A stretch of DNA of 59,388 nt from contig RPFO01001386.1 in assembly GCA_009746045.1 (NCBI GenBank), positions 22,501-81,888 of the forward strand, in the 5' to 3' direction. The first letter of the stretch is position 1. Every line of letters begins with the position of its first letter. Positions 34,971 through 45,911 of this stretch are shown here, piece by piece. Position numbers and translations under genes: made by a program. The stretch is from Mesostigma viride. Taxonomy: Eukaryota; Streptophyta; Mesostigmatophyceae; Mesostigmatales; Mesostigmataceae. Below the pieces are notes generated by a model. The model was given only the letters and a program-made list of their open reading frames with translations. It did not search any database and had not been told where the DNA came from.

Positions 34971-35954
34971 TTGCCGTCGGGTTGTGCTCCCCAGCTGATC
35001 TGCAAGTTCCCCGCTCCCATGCCACTAGTCTGGGAGGCCTTCTCTCACGTATCATCCGGCACCGTGTCAATGCATGGTGGGAATGCAGATGCACTGCGTA
35101 CGTACGCGTCGTTTACTGATCTCACCTTTCATTCCGATGCTGCGATGGATGAGCTGTGTTTGCCCCACATTCTGCATTTGCCGCAAGTGCAGGCTGCGAT
35201 GCCGCTCGTGGTGTGCAACACTTTCGACACTCCCATTGCCGCCTGGCATTACTCTCCCACCTTGGGACAAATGGTTTTCAGCAACGGGAAGGTCAGCCGC
35301 GATACAGTACAACGCCCATGCACCGAGCTGGCCACCATTTTGGCAGGGCCCTGCCCCTGCCAACAACAACGGTATTTCAAGTACCTTGATCCCACCTCAC
35401 AGCACGTCATGACCGCTGACCTCAGCATCCTGCCGAGCCACACGCTTGTAGACCTAGCTTTTTGCCAAAGCCGCACCAAGTTTCGGCCGTGGGTCCAGCG
35501 CACGAGTGCCAAATTGAGGTGAATGCACTGCTCTCAACATGACACTGCGCAAACTCTGCAATTCCACGGACCTACAGCTTGCTCCCCTTGCCATGGACCC
35601 GTGGTTTAGCGCCGTCATTCACGAATGCAATGCACGTCTCACAAGGCTTGATTACCGTCTCCGGCATGTCCACCGCACCAGTGCTGGCTCAACACCACCT
35701 ATATGAAGCACTTCTTGACCACTTCAAGCAGGACTTTATCATCACGTGTGTTGACAAGAGTGCCATGCAACAACTTTTCGTTTATCTGCAGCATGGCCGG
35801 CGTCCATGCAGCCCTCATCTATGTTCAGCTTGCACAGTCCACGGCCGCGCCAGTATCACTGCTGCTCATCGGGCTTTTCTGCACAGCCAAAACATTGTTG
35901 CTCGGGCAATTAATTCCTTAAGCGGCAGCGACGCGCCACCGCCACTATGTTCCC
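34971..35954 (+). pseudogene. degenerate retroelement ORF, Penelope-like
   Basis: Two consecutive frames. 34971-35522 ends with CPCQQQRYFKYLDP, QHVMTADLSIL, TLVDLAFCQSRTKFRPW. 35579-35954 contains LYEALLDHFKQDFIITCVDK. The order C-x-C ... HV-x-T-x-DL ... KFR followed by a V-DK-x-A motif matches the region before the polymerase domain in Penelope-like reverse transcriptases of algae and animals. The polymerase itself is missing, cut off where the next LINE fragment is inserted. Assignment is tentative. Confidence 0.4.
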
Positions 35955-35968
35955 ATATAATTCTGTAT

Positions 35969-36107
35969 ATTAGGTTCCTCCCGTTAGGCGTTTCCATTGG
36001 TCTTATCGTATTATAGAGCTTTGACATGGCTCTGTATGTAGGTTTATAGCTGGGCGTTTGCTTTGGTTTGAGGGATTTCACTCTGCTGTAAGTAGTATAT
36101 TTTTAAT
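35969..36107 (+). mobile_element. RLE-class LINE copy 2, 3' UTR only
   Basis: About 140 bp of the shared 3' end, from GGTTCCTCCCGTTAGGCG to the TA-rich tail. Flanked by similar ATATAATTCTGTAT (left) and ATATATATCTGTAT (right), an imperfect target duplication. Severely 5'-truncated. Confidence 0.75.
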
Positions 36108-36122
36108 ATATATATCTGTATC

Positions 36123-36665
36123 TCACTAGCTTAAACTGCACAAAACTCCTGTTGCTTTGCGCACCATTGCTGCGTCGCATTCCGCCCCACTGATGCCTCT
36201 ATCGAAACTCATCTGCCATGCTTTGGTTGCTCTTCTCCCCGAAGCCATGCAATGCATTATGGGTGGAGGTGCTGTCGAATGCCGGGTATGAATGCGCTGG
36301 TAGTTGAATCGTCATAGACTCAGCCCTGAAGTACGCCTACGCCTTGCCGCCCTTAGCCGTTCTAAGACAGCAGCAGCTAGAGAAGCGTATACCTATATGC
36401 CCATAGCCACCAATGATAATGTTGAAATTTTCAACTAATGATGTTGAAATTTTCAACACTCTATATACCACACTAGATTTGCACGATTTGAAAGCTCGTT
36501 TAGATAGCCTCCTTACTCGTCTAGCTGTATGCAAGTAGGCCTCATGGGCGCAACCACCTGCTCGTGTGTGTTTCTCAGACCAAGCCCACGGCAATGTGGC
36601 TCTCAGGGATGGCAGCAGGTGCTATCGTGCGGGATGCTTATAATTAAATTATCACGAAGGCTGAC
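36123..36665. other. spacer
   Basis: No gene supported. It contains a tandem duplication of GATGTTGAAATTTTCAAC near 36417-36456. Confidence 0.4.
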
Positions 36666-37337
36666 TGTTGCGTGCCAGCCCAGACACCTAACCTGAGCTA
36701 CGTATAGCGAAAGATCCACCATGCCGGAATTAGGAATAATCAAGGTAGCCTAACGTAGATTGCGCTTCACGACTGGGGTCGTGAGATATCTGGCACCGCG
36801 ACTTGATGCCAAGCTAATTAATACACACTTATAATGGCTAGCAAGACCAATTAAAAATGGATAGTTGCCCCAGGTTTAATATGAAGGCGTCATCGCACTT
36901 TACATTCATCAAACCAAGAGGACGAGACTCTCGTCCTCGGACCAATTTCACCTAGGTCTGCCACCAAGCTGGCAAGGCCGGGGCGCCGACATGGCGCCGA
37001 CCTTCCCAAGCTTGCGGTCCACTGTCACAGGATCCTCGGGTCGACATCGACCCTCGCCTACAGAATCCACGCATGAGTACAATATCTCAGCTATAAAGTA
37101 CGCAGCGCGGCGCGACTGCACCGGCCCCTAGAAGATCGCATAGATCAACCTAGGCCCAAAATAACTGGTCCGAATCACACAAACTATCATAGTTCCATAC
37201 AAAAGTCCTGACCAAGGGACAATTCCCAAATGAGAAAGTCCCGAAATGAGTCCCAAAGTCCTACGGACTATGACAACAAGCCAAAATACATAATTTATTC
37301 CATTGTTGCGCCCGTTCCAAGGGTCGGGCACGCAACA
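36666..37337 (-). mobile_element. 3' LTR of an LTR retrotransposon, minus strand
   Basis: 672 bp with 11-bp inverted ends: TGTTGCGTGCC at 36666 and, read on the minus strand, TGTTGCGTGCC from 37337. The ends give the TG...CA of an LTR. Just upstream on the minus strand is a purine run typical of a polypurine tract. An AATAAA lies about 45 bases into the LTR. No 5' LTR is seen in the window, and no clear target duplication. Confidence 0.6.
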
Positions 37338-37352
37338 CTCCTCCCCCTTCCC
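37338..37352 (-). promoter_or_regulatory. polypurine tract
   Basis: GGGAAGGGGGAGGAG on the minus strand directly abuts the LTR start TGTTGCG. Polypurine tracts prime plus-strand DNA synthesis in LTR retrotransposons. Confidence 0.6.
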
Positions 37353-38049
37353 AGGGGACGGTAGTCTCTACCGTCTTGGAGGGCGGAGGCCATGCAACAC
37401 ACAACACAAACACACACACACATAATAATGCACAGTCCATGTAATCCCGCATCTCAACCAGTCCTGAGGACTCCTGAACAGCCTCAAACTTGATGAAATG
37501 TTGACCATAGGGGTACTATGTCCCAGCCCTTGTTTACCAACGGGCCAGTGAAACCAGGTCCCCCCAGACTTGCCACGCAGGGCCGGACAACTCTTTATAT
37601 AGCCAATCGGGACTGCCATGCAGCAGGAGGGAATATTTTTCATGCATACAACTTGATGATCCGGCAGACGAGGTGGCCAGTCATGTATCCTGTCCAGCCG
37701 AAACCCAGCCTTACAGCGGGACTGATGCGCGTAATCACATCACAATTAGGAAGTACTACTAGCGTCGACGACGGTGAGGCACAGCATGCAGTGCAGGCCC
37801 CATGCTCAGAAGCGAGGGCGTGCACCAGAAGAAACTGATCCATCGCCTCACTACCGACGGCTGTACGCGTCATCTCAAATACAGGCGCGCCGTGAGCCAC
37901 CAACCGACCATGCAGTCGACAGAACTTGTTTATGACAGAATTATATGCGCCACTCGCAGCCAGCTAGGCCCTTGCGGTATTGTCCGAGACACTGCATGGC
38001 AATTATGCCAGCTTAAGTCCCAGCCTCGCGGCCATGCGGCACGGCATAC
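37353..38049. other. internal remnant of the LTR element, no domain recognised
   Basis: Minus-strand frames (37903-37640 and 37643-37368) are too short and degraded to assign. By position it should be the 3' end of the retrotransposon's internal region. Confidence 0.35.
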
Positions 38050-38056
38050 TTATATA

Positions 38057-38386
38057 TTATAAAAACATAATTACTTACAGCAGAGTGAAATCACTCAAAC
38101 CAAAGCAAACGCCCAGCTATAAACCTATATACAGAGCCATGTCAAAGCTCTATACTACGATAAGACCAATGGAAACGCCTAACGGGAGGAGCCTAATAGC
38201 CCTGCTGCACCGCAAAATCAGCCCGCGTACGGCGGAGCATGATGTCAGCCATGGCCCGAGTCAGCGCCACCAACAAGCGCTGACGCCAATATGACGTCCA
38301 GGTCCGCGCCGACCATGGGGCCCGCTGGCCCTCCAGGTCCAGCCGGTCCTCCCGGAGCCGGCAACACTCCTTGAAGAAGGCGGAGG
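38057..38386 (-). mobile_element. RLE-class LINE copy 3, 5'-truncated
   Basis: Shared 3' end plus the last ~60 codons of the endonuclease ORF (FFKECCRLREDRLDLEGQRA). Flanked by TTATATA (38050-38056 and 38387-38393), a short and weak target duplication. The element is cut in the same domain as the other copies. Confidence 0.75.
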
Positions 38387-38462
38387 TTATATAAAGCACC
38401 TCGCATATCTCCAACGTGGCCGTCCCTGGCGGCCGCCGCTGGAGTGGCTGTATAGAGGGGGC

Positions 38463-38587
38463 CTGGGTGTATGAAGGAGACTGGGGGTCTCTGCCCTTTC
38501 TCCTGTAGTGCACACACAGGGATTAAAAGCACTTCGGTGCTCCGTGACTCCCCAACGGGAGCACGAGTTTAATTAATTAATTAATTA
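38463..38587 (+). mobile_element. very short LINE 3'-end insertion with an 11-bp target duplication
   Basis: 125 bp between identical ATAGAGGGGGC at 38452-38462 and 38588-38598. It carries the same terminal hairpin and TTAA tail as the LINEs at 5.4 and 24.2 kb, but lacks the CATC tract, so it belongs to a related subfamily or a non-autonomous derivative. Confidence 0.85.
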
Positions 38588-38598
38588 ATAGAGGGGGC

Positions 38599-38775
38599 AG
38601 CCCGTAGCGCGGCCGCTAGAGTGCGCCTCCCCTGCACCTGCGAACGCATGCAGGTGCCCGCAAGGCCCTAGTGTGTCCACTAGAGTGCGCCCCGCCGTCT
38701 CTATCCAGCGCAGGAAACAGTCAAAGTCGATCAAAACCGGAAACTTGGATAATATGGCACGTTAAGTGCCCAAAA
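38599..38775. repeat. degenerate direct repeats
   Basis: Three variants of a unit with GTGTCCACTAGAGTGCGCC occur near 38617, 38671 and, overlapping the next reading frame, 38791. No gene recognised. Confidence 0.5.
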
Positions 38776-39992
38776 CTAGCAGGGCCCCAGCGTGTCCACT
38801 GGAGTGCGCCCTGCCGACTCCTCCACGAAGCTGCAGTAGTTTAGGCACAACACCACTCCGGCCGACGTGCATAGACCGGAGCAGTCGCCGGTCCCCACAT
38901 TCCTTACTGCTGCACCAATGTGCCTGAACTCCACCGCAAGCGGGGGAAAACTCCTCAGCTCGCAGTCACACCCTCCGTGACACTTGCACCGCAAGAGCAC
39001 GGTTGATGTTTGCGCAGGCCCATATATATTAAAAATATAATTACTTACAGCAGAGTGAAATCACTCAAACCAAAGCAAACGCCCAGCTATGAACCTATAT
39101 ACAGAGCCATGTCAAAGCTCTATACTACGATAAGACCAATGGAAACGCCTAACGGGAGGAACCTAATAGCCCTGCTGCACCGCAAAATCAGCCCGCGTAC
39201 GGCGGAGCATGATGTCAGCCATGGCCCGAGTCAGCGCCACCGACAAGCGCTGACGCCAATATGACGTCCAGGTCCGCGCCGACCATGGGGCCCGCTGGCC
39301 CTCCAGGTCCAGCCGGTCCTCCCGGAGCCGGCAACACTCCTTGAAGAAGGCGGAGGTCAGGGGCCCCATGGCCCCAAACTCCTCCAGGACAAAGGGCACC
39401 ACACGATGGTGCCCGACGTCGCCGTAGGCCAGGAGCTTGGCCCGCTCCGCCCGGTCCGCCGTGTAACCTGCCGTGAGGGAGGCCCCAGCCACGTGGCTAA
39501 GAGCCAAGGGCCGCGCCACCGAAACGTCAATAAGCAGATGCCGGCCACCCCCCTCAAAGTCCAGCACCACGATGTCAGGCCGGTGGTTGGGGGAATAGAA
39601 GGCAGCGCCATCCGCATCCTCGGACCGGATGTTCGCGTGGGGGAAAACCGACCGGATCATGGCGAGCACCACCGTCAGGAGGACAGTGTGCAAATACAAA
39701 TACCAATTCTGATTCTGTTGGCCCCCCATGCAGGCAAGGTAGTGAGTCCCCGTGGGATCCAGCGGCTGCCCACAGCTACCACAAGGCCGCCCGGCCGGAA
39801 CAAGAGGCTGCGGGGCAAATAGCTGGTGCCGGAGCGCCACCCATATATATGCATGTGGTGCTCGAGGCCGGCGACGTGAACTGCATAGCGCCCGCAATGC
39901 CCGCACTTATAGGCATGTCTGGGAGTGACACGCCTTCTTGCAGGAACTGTCGTATCAGTAACGTTGCCCCTGCAAGACACCGTGCTGCTCAT
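38776..39992 (-). pseudogene. cysteine-rich reading frame interrupted by a LINE
   Basis: Two frames, 39992-39840 and 39029-38776, become one open frame of about 125 codons when the LINE and one copy of its 11-bp target duplication are left out. The upstream half has AYKCGHCGRYAVHVAGLEHH, a C-x2-C followed by His pairs. The downstream half has LRCKCHGGCDCELRSFPP and paired Cys in GDCSGLCTSAGVVLCLNYC. This could be a zinc-binding domain of a host gene or of an older element. Start ATG at 39992; family not recognised. Confidence 0.6.
39030..39839 (-). mobile_element. RLE-class LINE copy 4, 5'-truncated
   Basis: Flanked by identical CCCATATATAT at 39019-39029 and 39840-39850. The ORF (frame 39163 upward) is intact over the C-x2-C-x9-H-x3-C knuckle and the RPDIVVLDF / LIDVSVARP endonuclease core, more so than in copy 1. 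It begins at VALRHQLFAPQP. It sits inside a cysteine-rich frame. Confidence 0.9.
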
Positions 39993-41643
39993 GGAGTATG
40001 TAGGGCCGAATCATCCCCCGCAGTCCCAAACAAGGGCTCCTCGGGCTCGATCGCACCCAGCACACAGGTGCTCAAGCACATACAGCGATCGTGGGCCGGG
40101 GTCACTGATCCCGCGCACGACCAATCACCGCCTGTCCACCCCGCTTGGCTGTCTTGCCCAGGATCCCGATTCCCGCAACAGAAACACGCCCCTATGTATG
40201 CAGTCCCCACCGCGCATTGCCACATCCCCCATGCACTCGAAGCTTGATTAGGCCTCTCACCACCCCTGTACCAGTGCATGGCCATGGGGTATAGTACATT
40301 TTGCAGCCCACACAGCCCGCCCGCCATGCACATGGAACGCCATGCTCTGAGTCCCTCATCCATGCAACCTCGTAGGCGCGCGGACACGAGCCACTTGCAA
40401 ATCACGCTTGATCTGCCTCCACCAGTGGTGCAAGGAACAACTCCATACCGGGCTCGGCCCACATGCAGGAGGGACGCGAGCACTGCGCGATGGTAGCCAT
40501 GCACAGGGTTGCGGGCAGTAACTAGGTGCTGAGTGCTCAGACTCCCGCAGCTCGATCCTGCGCCTGCCTCTCCGTCTCGGGTCGCCGTTTCAGTCCCCGT
40601 GACTCGCCATCAACGGCCAGATCCCACACGTCCCAGGTACCTCAGTGCCCTGCCATGGCTCAGCGCGCGTCAGCGCCGGGTTCGCTCAGAGCGGATGTAC
40701 CGGCCCCAATGCAGTGATACCGTGTGTTACTCGGACACAGGCAGTCTGCGGGGCGATCGACAGCGCCACATCATGTGGCATCGGCACCATGCACGCGCAC
40801 TGTTGAGGCGGTGAGACAATGACCGGACACTGTCACCGGCTTCTGATGCACCAGTGCAACCACGACCGGCTGGGTCATCCACCACTACTGCCGGCAGTAC
40901 GTGCTGTCGCCATGCGACTGCACCGTGCCCGCATATGCTTGCAGCCCCGGGGGCCCTTACTCCCGACAGTCTCGGCGGGCGCGGACGCCCCCTGCATGCA
41001 AGGGTACTCAAGCCCGGGAGTGCCCTGGCCCAGCTAGGCGTCGATTCGATCAATGCCGGGGTGGCCAATTGGTTGGCTACCGACAATTCAACAAGGCGCT
41101 GTACATCTGTTTGCCGGCCGACCATGCACGATTCAATGCAGGCTCCACCCTGCCTGATCGCCCAGTCGCTTCGGGGTTGCAGCAGCCTCCATCATTGCAC
41201 CGTGCCGTCTCCATGCATGCACCGTGCCGCACTGGTGAAATTAATTACCTACGGGTGCACGAGAAGCCACATGTGCACGTCCCTCACGCGCCAGGAAGTC
41301 AGGGAGCCGTGACTCATAGCCGCCTGCCGGAAGGCTCCCTGTAATAATACTTGGCCGCATGCCATGGGACTCCGCGTCCGTTGGTCACGCGGGACGCGAC
41401 GTGCAGTCAGGCCGTAGCCTGGGGTCGCTGGCACTCGCTGCCGAATCCGGCATCCCACGCGGAGATGCCTCGGTACGGACGCCTTATAGTAGTAGAATCA
41501 TCAAGCATCCGGTGAGCCCATGTCTAAAAAGGCAAGGACCATGTGCACATGCGGTGCTAAGTGCCTGACGTGGTCCTCTTCGGGACGGCCCGTTCAAGCC
41601 CACCACCAATTGCAGATTATCCCATAGAGAATATAGCACAGAG
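39993..41643. other. unassigned region
   Basis: About 1.6 kb of GC-balanced sequence, rich in CATGCA words, with many short frames on both strands but no domain, splice pattern or repeat I can name. It may be a degraded retroelement. Confidence 0.35.
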
Positions 41644-41655
41644 AAAATATATTAT

Positions 41656-43230
41656 TTGTTGACCCTGGCCAAGTGCGCGGTGTACTCGCCCCAAGGTGAT
41701 TGCTCCGGCTTTCCGCCCCAGCTCTTGGGCCGGGACGAGCGCCTCCATGGGTTGGATGTCCTCGGCGTTCCGGTTGGCGACCCCGCGTTTGTCATCGATG
41801 CTCTGCGGGCCGCCCTCGAGGCCCGCACTGAGGTACTGCCCTTGATTGCGCGCCTTCATGATTCGCAGACCAAGGGTCTGCTTCCGGTGGTTTTGCGCTC
41901 ACCCTCGCGTCGTTCACTGGCTCCGGGGCGCTCTTCCGGCTCAGGTCCGGCTGGCCGCCGAGGGCCACGACGAACGCATCCAGTCGGCCTTGGCGCAGCT
42001 GGTCCCGGGCCCCGACCTCCCGCCACATGCTATTCGCATTGCCTCCCTGCATGCCTGCACGGATGGGTGGCTGTGGTCTGACTCGTGCCGCCCGGCTGGC
42101 CCCAGCAGCATTTTTGGGCTCCGTCGCTCAGTCGTGGGCGGAAAGCTGCCGGCTCCTGCCCCTTTTGGCAACGGCAGCGCCTGACCTCCTGGACCCCAGC
42201 AGCCCTTTGCCCTTCGTCACCGCCATCCAGGAGGCCTATGCTGAGATCCAGCAGGCCTGTTCTCCCGTCCGTGCCGCTCAGGCGGTACAGCGCCACCTCC
42301 CTCGCGGCACTCCCTCGGTCGCCTCCGTTCAATCTCCCGCCGCATTCCCTGCTCGCGTCATCGATAAACACCAGAAAACCTACGCGGCCGTATTCTGCAC
42401 ACGGCTGATTGGATGGCTCTTTTCGCGGACCTCAACGCCCAGGGACGTGCGTGGCTGTTCTCGCTTTCCTTGCGGAGTGTGGGCTCGGCGTACCTTCGTG
42501 CTCTTCCCATGGCCCCCCCCGATTCGCCTTGGCTCCCAGCCACTACTCGGTGGCGCTCCGGCACCAGCTATTTGCCCCGCAGCCTCTTGTTCCGGCCGGG
42601 CGGCCTTGTGGTAGCTGTGGGCAGCCGCTGGATCCCACGGGGACTCACTACCTTGCCTGCATGGGGGGCCAACAGAATCAGAATTGGTATTTGTATTTGC
42701 ACACTGTCCTCCTGACGGTGATGCTCGCCATGGTTCGGTCGGTTTTCCCCCACGCGAACATCCGGTCCGAGGATGCGGATGGCGCTGCCTTCTATTCCCC
42801 CAACCACCGGCCTGACATCGTGGTGCTGGACTTTGAGGGGGGTGGCCGGCATCTGCTTATTGACGTTTCGGTGGCGCGGCCCTTGGCTCTTAGCCACGTG
42901 GCTGGGGCCTCCCTCACGGCAGGTTACACGGCGGACCGGGCGGAGCGGGCCAAGCTCCTGGCCTACGGCGACGTCGGGCACCATCGTGTGGTGCCCTTTG
43001 TCCTGGAGGAGTTTGGGGCCATGGGGCCCCTGACCTCCGCCTTCTTCAAGGAGTGTTGCCGGCTCCGGGAGGACCGGCTGGACCTGGAGGCCGGGCCAGC
43101 GGGCCCCATGGTCGGCGCGGACCTGGACGTCATATTGGCGTCAGCGCTTGTCGGTGGCGCTGACTCGGGCCATGGCTGACATCATGGTCCGCCGTACGCG
43201 GGCTGATTTTGCGGTGCAGCCGGGCTATTA
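41656..43230 (+). pseudogene. LINE C-terminal polyprotein, frame-shifted
   Basis: Frames change at about 41930, 42050 and 42400. Recognisable parts in order: a connection region (RLHGLDVLGVPVGDPAFVID), a linker, the knuckle CGSCGQPLDPTGTHYLAC with its His intact, the nuclease core RPDIVVLDF ... LIDVSVARP, and the end MADIMVRRTRADFAVQPGY in another frame. Not translatable as one protein. Confidence 0.8.
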
Positions 43231-43363
43231 GGTTCCTCCCGTTAGGCGTTTCCATTGGTCTTATCGTAGTATAGAGCTTTGACATGGCTCTGTATATAGG
43301 TTTATAGCTGGGCGTTTGCTTTGGTTTGAGTGATTTCACTCTGCTGTAAGTAATTATATTTTC
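41656..43363 (+). mobile_element. RLE-class LINE copy 5, longest copy, plus strand
   Basis: Flanked by identical AAAATATATTAT at 41644-41655 and 43364-43375. It is 1.7 kb and the most 5'-extended of the six copies. It starts at LAKCAVYSPQGDCSGFPPQL, in the region following the reverse-transcriptase palm. The 3' end is the shared GGTTCCTCCC ... TAATTATAT. Confidence 0.92.
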
Positions 43364-43375
43364 AAAATATATTAT

Positions 43376-44934
43376 ATAGAAAATAGATGTTTGGAATCAT
43401 ACACTGACCCCATGAATAGGACGCCGTTGGCGGTATAATGGGAAATTACTATTAGGCGTCTAGCACTAGTGTTTTATGTAGGGTACCGTTGGCGGTAATG
43501 GGATATTACTATTAGGTTACCCGAATCGTTGGCAAAACAGATCGTACTACTAAGCATGTCACATCTGTACTCGTACAATCCGTAAGAATTCCCTAGTTGT
43601 TCCTCGCACCTTTGGATTCCGGGACACGTGGTCAAAGTCCACGACTAACAAAAGAATCTCAAGTGTATATATGCCAAATGGCAACCTGTAAATACTGTTA
43701 GTCTAGATTCTTTAGTAGCGTTATAGATTCTTTAGTTGCGTACATGTAATTGTGTGTTTGCCACCTGGAGCTCATTCGTACAAGTTAGCGAGCAGCCAGA
43801 ACTGTGAGTTCCTGGTCTCTCACGCACACAACGGGATGAGCCAAAGTTGCAAGGCAGCAACCTTTTAACCCGTGCACCAAGCCACGACCACGGTGAGCGT
43901 TTCCACGTCCAATGTGGGAGCCTCGGTTCGTGCTTGCCAAGATAGCTGGTCATCCCCCATGACCAAGCTATATCCTTTGCGTTGTTCCTCGTTCCCATCG
44001 GCGTGACGAGGCACGTGCAGGCAGGCAAGCAAATCCTCAACGTCCACTGGCATCAGTGCAGAGCCAGGACGAACTGGATTTGCCTAGACTCTGCAACCTA
44101 GGAAGTACAGGACCTGTCACAAGCCTGCAAGGCCTAGTATCCTTGCAGACCTGTGCCAGTTCCTGTAGTCCACCAGTCACAGGCTGCTGCTCCTCTGGTC
44201 TACGTGGACCACAGTCACGTGATAGTCAGGCTATAAGCCTGTGCAGGCACGGCCTGCCACGTGTCCTGTCCACTATACCAGAGGACTGTACCCTATAGTC
44301 GGCCACGGACGGCTAGGACTTCGGGACCTCATATCTTTCTCGTCCCTCGTCTGTTTCAGGCGGTCAGCACGGCGTTGGAAAGGTCTTTCCAAACTGCATC
44401 CACTTAGCATATTGGTTGCCCAAAATGCTAACTCCAACCCTTTCTTCTTTTGGAGCTGGACCAGCTTGAAACAAACCTAACCTTGCTTGTGCCCACTCAG
44501 CCACAGACCGCTTGGTCCCTTGAGGTTGATCAGACCTCTGAGGGCCCAGGTTCCTGCCTCCTTTGGGTAACAACATATCTGCCCTTGGACCAGGCTAGGT
44601 GTACTGGCCAGTGAATCAGAGGTCACCCCAGGTTATCCCCTGACCCCTTGGTCAGCTCCCAACCTTTCCTTGGGAACTTGGTGCTAGATTAAAGTCAAGG
44701 CACATTACCTAGTCCAATGGCTGGGATTACAGGATGCCAAGAACGTACTATTGTGAGTTCCTGATCTTTCACAGTTATCACAGGCGCCCGTTCTTATGGC
44801 GCCCGCCTTGGCCAGCCTTTCCCTTTTATGCTCAAAGAGACTCAGGTAGCACCTGTACAAATACTGCCTTATTGGGGAGCCCATGTCTTCACTGGGTGTT
44901 AAGCCCAGGAATCACTCATGCCAGGCTGTGGCTC
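43376..44934. other. spacer with decayed retroelement sequence
   Basis: Direct repeats near 43420-43520 (CCGTTGGCGGTA-ATGGGA-ATTACTATTAGG, twice) and GATTCTTTAGTNGCGT (twice, 43705-43740). No coding feature is supported. Confidence 0.4.
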
Positions 44935-45166
44935 TGCTGGGGAATTGAACCCCACCCCAACCTCCAGGTTTATAGGTGACCTGGAACTTTACACAAGAGA
45001 AACATTACAACCATGAGAACAACATGAGAATGACATGACATGATTATGTTTTATTCAAGCATTATATAACCCAGAATGTGGCCCCCTGGCAACCATGTTC
45101 CACATGGTCACACAACCAGGTTCTTTATTAGCAACAGGTTGGAAACAAGCACTAGAAAACATATAT
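44935..45166 (-). mobile_element. Copia remnant B, distal (LTR-like) part
   Basis: Homologous to 22575-22888. It carries the minus-strand poly(A) signal in GATTATGTTTTATT and a tRNA T-arm-like block (GGGGTTCAATTCCCC on the minus strand, near 44938). Separated from its coding part by the LINE at 45167-45911. Confidence 0.72.
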
Positions 45167-45911
45167 TAAAAATATAATTACTTACAGCAGAGTGAAATCA
45201 CTCAAACCAAAGCAAACGCCCAGCTATAAACCTATATACAGAGCCATGTCAAAGCTCTATACTACGATAAGACCAATGGAAACGCCTAACGGGAGGAACC
45301 TAATAGCCCTGCTGCACCGCAAAATCAGCCCGCGTACGGCGGAGCATGATGTCAGCCATGGCCCGAGTCAGCGCCACCGACAAGCGCTGACGCCAATATG
45401 ACGTCCAGGTCCGCGCCGACCATGGGGCCCGCTGGCCCTCCAGGTCCAGCCGGTCCTCCCGGAGCCGGCAACACTCCTTGAAGAAGGCGGAGGTCAGGGG
45501 CCCCATGGCCCCAAACTCCTCCAGGACAAAGGGCACCACACGATGGTGCCCGACGTCGCCGTAGGCCAGGAGCTTGGCCCGCTCCGCCCGGTCCGCCGTG
45601 TAACCTGCCGTGAGGGAGGCCCCAGCCACGTGGCTAAGAGCCAAGGGCCGCGCCACCGAAACGTCAATAAGCAGATGCCGGCCACCCCCTCAAAGTCCAG
45701 CACCACGATGTCAGGCCGGTGGTTGGGGGAATAGAAGGCAGCGCCATCCGCATCCTCGGACCGGATGTTCGCGTGGGGGAAAACCGACCGAATCATGGCG
45801 AGCACCACCGTCAGGAGGACAGTGTGCAAATACAAATACCAATTCTGATTCTGTTGGCCCCCCATGCAGGCAAGGTAGTGAGTCCCCGTGGGATCCAGCG
45901 GCTGCCCACAG
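45167..45911 (-). mobile_element. RLE-class LINE copy 6, 5'-truncated
   Basis: Flanked by identical 15-bp CTAGAAAACATATAT at 45152-45166 and 45912-45926, inside Copia remnant B. The endonuclease ORF carries a one-base deletion in the C-run encoding DFEGGGRH, so its frame breaks in the middle of the catalytic core. Confidence 0.93.

Noticed and set aside
39849-41344. Frames of 130-170 codons on both strands
   Set aside because: They overlap one another, show no domain or codon pattern, and cannot be told from chance frames.
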